Positions 12,048 to 13,260 of a DNA stretch of 13,260 bases are shown in pieces. The notes beneath the pieces were generated by a model. The model searched no databases and had not been told where the DNA came from. It saw nothing but the letters and a program-made list of their open reading frames with translations. The first letter of the stretch is position 1, and each line of letters starts with the position of its first letter. The stretch is taken from assembly GCA_023127875.1 (NCBI GenBank), contig JAGMFA010000049.1, positions 1-13,260 of the forward strand. The letters are read 5' to 3'. This DNA is from Candidatus Zixiibacteriota bacterium. GTDB taxonomy: Bacteria; Zixibacteria; MSB-5A5; SM1-73. Position numbers and translations under genes: made by a program.

Positions 12048-13199
12048 ATGAGCAAGCTTGATCGAAGACGGTTTTTGAAATGTTCTTTGTGCGCGGCTGG
12101 AGGGGCAATGTTTCCGCAAATTTTACCTGGGGAGTCTCTTCTTAATTTATCCCAAAATGCTTCTGCCTCGCCCACCCAAGCTGGCCTTTCCCATGTGGAG
12201 GCGAAATATTATAAAAAACTTGAGCATAAAGAGATAGAATGTGAGCTCTGTCCCCGAAAATGTAAGGTGGGGGATCGGGAGAGGGGATATTGCGGCTGTA
12301 GAGAGAATCAGAATGGAATCTACTACACCCTGGTTCATTCTTACCCTTGTTCAGCGCATGTCGACCCCATTGAAAAAAAACCTCTCTTTCATTTTCTTCC
12401 GGGGACTAAAGCTTTTTCCATCGCCACCGCAGGTTGTAATATAAATTGCAAGTTCTGCCAGAACTGGGAGATCTCTCAGGTCAGGCCTGAACAGGTGCAA
12501 GCTTACCATCTTCCCCCGGAGGAGGTGGCTTCCTATGCCCAGGAGAGTGGAAGTAGATCCATTGCCTATACCTATTCTGAGCCGGTAGTATTCTATGAAT
12601 ACATGCTGGATTGCGCCATTGCCGGAAAAAGAAGGGGGATCAAAAGCGTGGTGATAACCGCCGGGTATATAAATCATGATCCCTGGCTGGAACTTATAAG
12701 AGAGGTGGATGCCATAAAAGTGGACTTCAAGGCTTTCACCGAAGAATTCTATCAGGATATTTGCAGTGGAAAGTTGAAACCTGTGATGGACGCTTTAGTG
12801 GATCTGGCACAGAGTAACATTTGGTATGAATTGGTCTATCTGGTAGTGCCTACCCTTAACGATAATTTTGACGATATCAGAAGAATGTGTAAATGGATGA
12901 TCAAAGAACTGGGTAGGGATGTACCACTTCATTTTACTCGTTTTCATCCCATGTATCTTTTAAAGAATCTTCCTCCCACTCCAGTATCCACACTGGAGAG
13001 AGCCAGAGAGATCGCCTTAGAGGAAGGAATGAACTTCGTTTATGTGGGAAACGTTCCCGGTCACAAAGGAGAGCATACCTATTGTCCTGACTGCAAGCAG
13101 GTGGTAATTGAAAGAGTGGGCTATCGCATCACTCAGATGAATCTAAAGAACGGTAAATGTAAATTCTGTGGGAAAGCGATACCAGGAGTTTGGAGTTAA
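12048..13199 (+). CDS. AmmeMemoRadiSam-type radical SAM enzyme with a twin-arginine leader
   Basis: A 383-residue radical SAM protein of the family named for co-occurrence with AMMECR1 and Memo domains, related to pyruvate formate-lyase activases. The N-terminus DRRRFLK (5-11) followed by a small-residue stretch (CSLCAAGGAMFP, 12-23) looks like a Tat signal. Next come a cysteine cluster, CELCPRKC (65-72) and YCGC (81-84); the family signature DPIEKKPLFHFLPG (106-119); and the 4Fe-4S motif CNINCKFCQNW (Cys130, 134, 137). SAM-binding segments follow (YTYSEPVVFYEY, 175-186; VDAIKVDFKAF, 220-230). The C-terminus has two CxxC pairs (346/349, 371/374) of zinc-ribbon type. The expected AMMECR1 and Memo partners are not in the window. 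The upstream neighbour is DUF362. ATG 12048 has GAGG nine bases ahead. The substrate is unknown. Confidence 0.92.
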   Translation: MSKLDRRRFLKCSLCAAGGAMFPQILPGESLLNLSQNASASPTQAGLSHVEAKYYKKLEHKEIECELCPRKCKVGDRERGYCGCRENQNGIYYTLVHSYPCSAHVDPIEKKPLFHFLPGTKAFSIATAGCNINCKFCQNWEISQVRPEQVQAYHLPPEEVASYAQESGSRSIAYTYSEPVVFYEYMLDCAIAGKRRGIKSVVITAGYINHDPWLELIREVDAIKVDFKAFTEEFYQDICSGKLKPVMDALVDLAQSNIWYELVYLVVPTLNDNFDDIRRMCKWMIKELGRDVPLHFTRFHPMYLLKNLPPTPVSTLERAREIALEEGMNFVYVGNVPGHKGEHTYCPDCKQVVIERVGYRITQMNLKNGKCKFCGKAIPGVWS

Positions 13200-13233
13200 G
13201 CGAGCGGTGGCAGGAATTTCGATAACTTGAAGA

Positions 13234-13260
13234 CCTCACCCCCTTTGTCCCCTTCAGGGT
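13234..13260 (+). repeat. Partial C-rich inverted-repeat arm cut by the window edge
   Basis: CCTCACCCCCTTTGTCCCC matches the left arm of the element at 10641-10720 (18 of 21 positions) and lies 34 bases past the radical SAM stop codon. The right arm would be beyond the window. Confidence 0.5.

Noticed and set aside
1..13260. tRNA, rRNA, phage, defence or transposon genes
   Set aside because: No cloverleaf, rRNA motif, integrase, transposase, nuclease or toxin-antitoxin pair could be recognised on either strand.

Overview
The window reads as a chromosomal segment of an uncultured or poorly studied bacterium, plausibly from the Zixibacteria or a related FCB-group lineage. That placement is an inference. 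It rests on the C-terminal tandem dockerin-like calcium motifs of the secreted peptidase (the GD-x-x-x-D...LGDVVYLxNYL pattern), on the M28, YCF48-like and DUF362 gene families, and on intergenic spaces crowded with short palindromic repeats. I see no phage, transposase, CRISPR array, tRNA or rRNA.

Left half (1-8611), all genes on the minus strand. From right to left these are: a secreted M28-family metallopeptidase with a seven-repeat YCF48-like beta-propeller inside its peptidase region and a dockerin-like tail (6149-8575); a giant 1214-residue ATPase/TPR/SARP-type transcription regulator (2270-5914); a two-part GNAT-family acetyltransferase (1173-2090); a small protein resembling the N-terminal half of GT9 glycosyltransferases (41-628); and possibly the first codons of another gene at the edge. 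Between the last two lies a 500-base repeat-filled spacer with nested palindromes.

Right half (8997-13199), all genes on the plus strand. The order is a YjbQ/UPF0047 protein, then mtnA (S-methyl-5-thioribose-1-phosphate isomerase, methionine salvage), a second repeat-rich spacer, a DUF362 protein, a double stem-loop spacer, and a radical SAM enzyme of the AmmeMemoRadiSam type with a twin-arginine leader. The two halves diverge from a 385-base spacer (8612-8996). It holds a duplicated 43-base hairpin unit flanking two mirror-image stem-loops.

How they may work together: yjbQ and mtnA are ordinary housekeeping genes in one direction. DUF362 and the radical SAM enzyme may form a redox or protein-maturation pair, since both families often sit with iron-sulfur or exported partners, but no substrate is visible. 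The large regulator sits 234 bases downstream of the peptidase in the same direction, and its target is not evident.

The most interesting material is the domain architecture of two proteins (regulator with its DNA-binding domain at the C-terminus; propeller nested in a peptidase), the leader on a radical SAM enzyme, and several families of intergenic hairpins whose copies differ by paired, compensating changes. Non-ATG starts are common here: GTG at 5914, TTG at 8575 and TTG at 11014.
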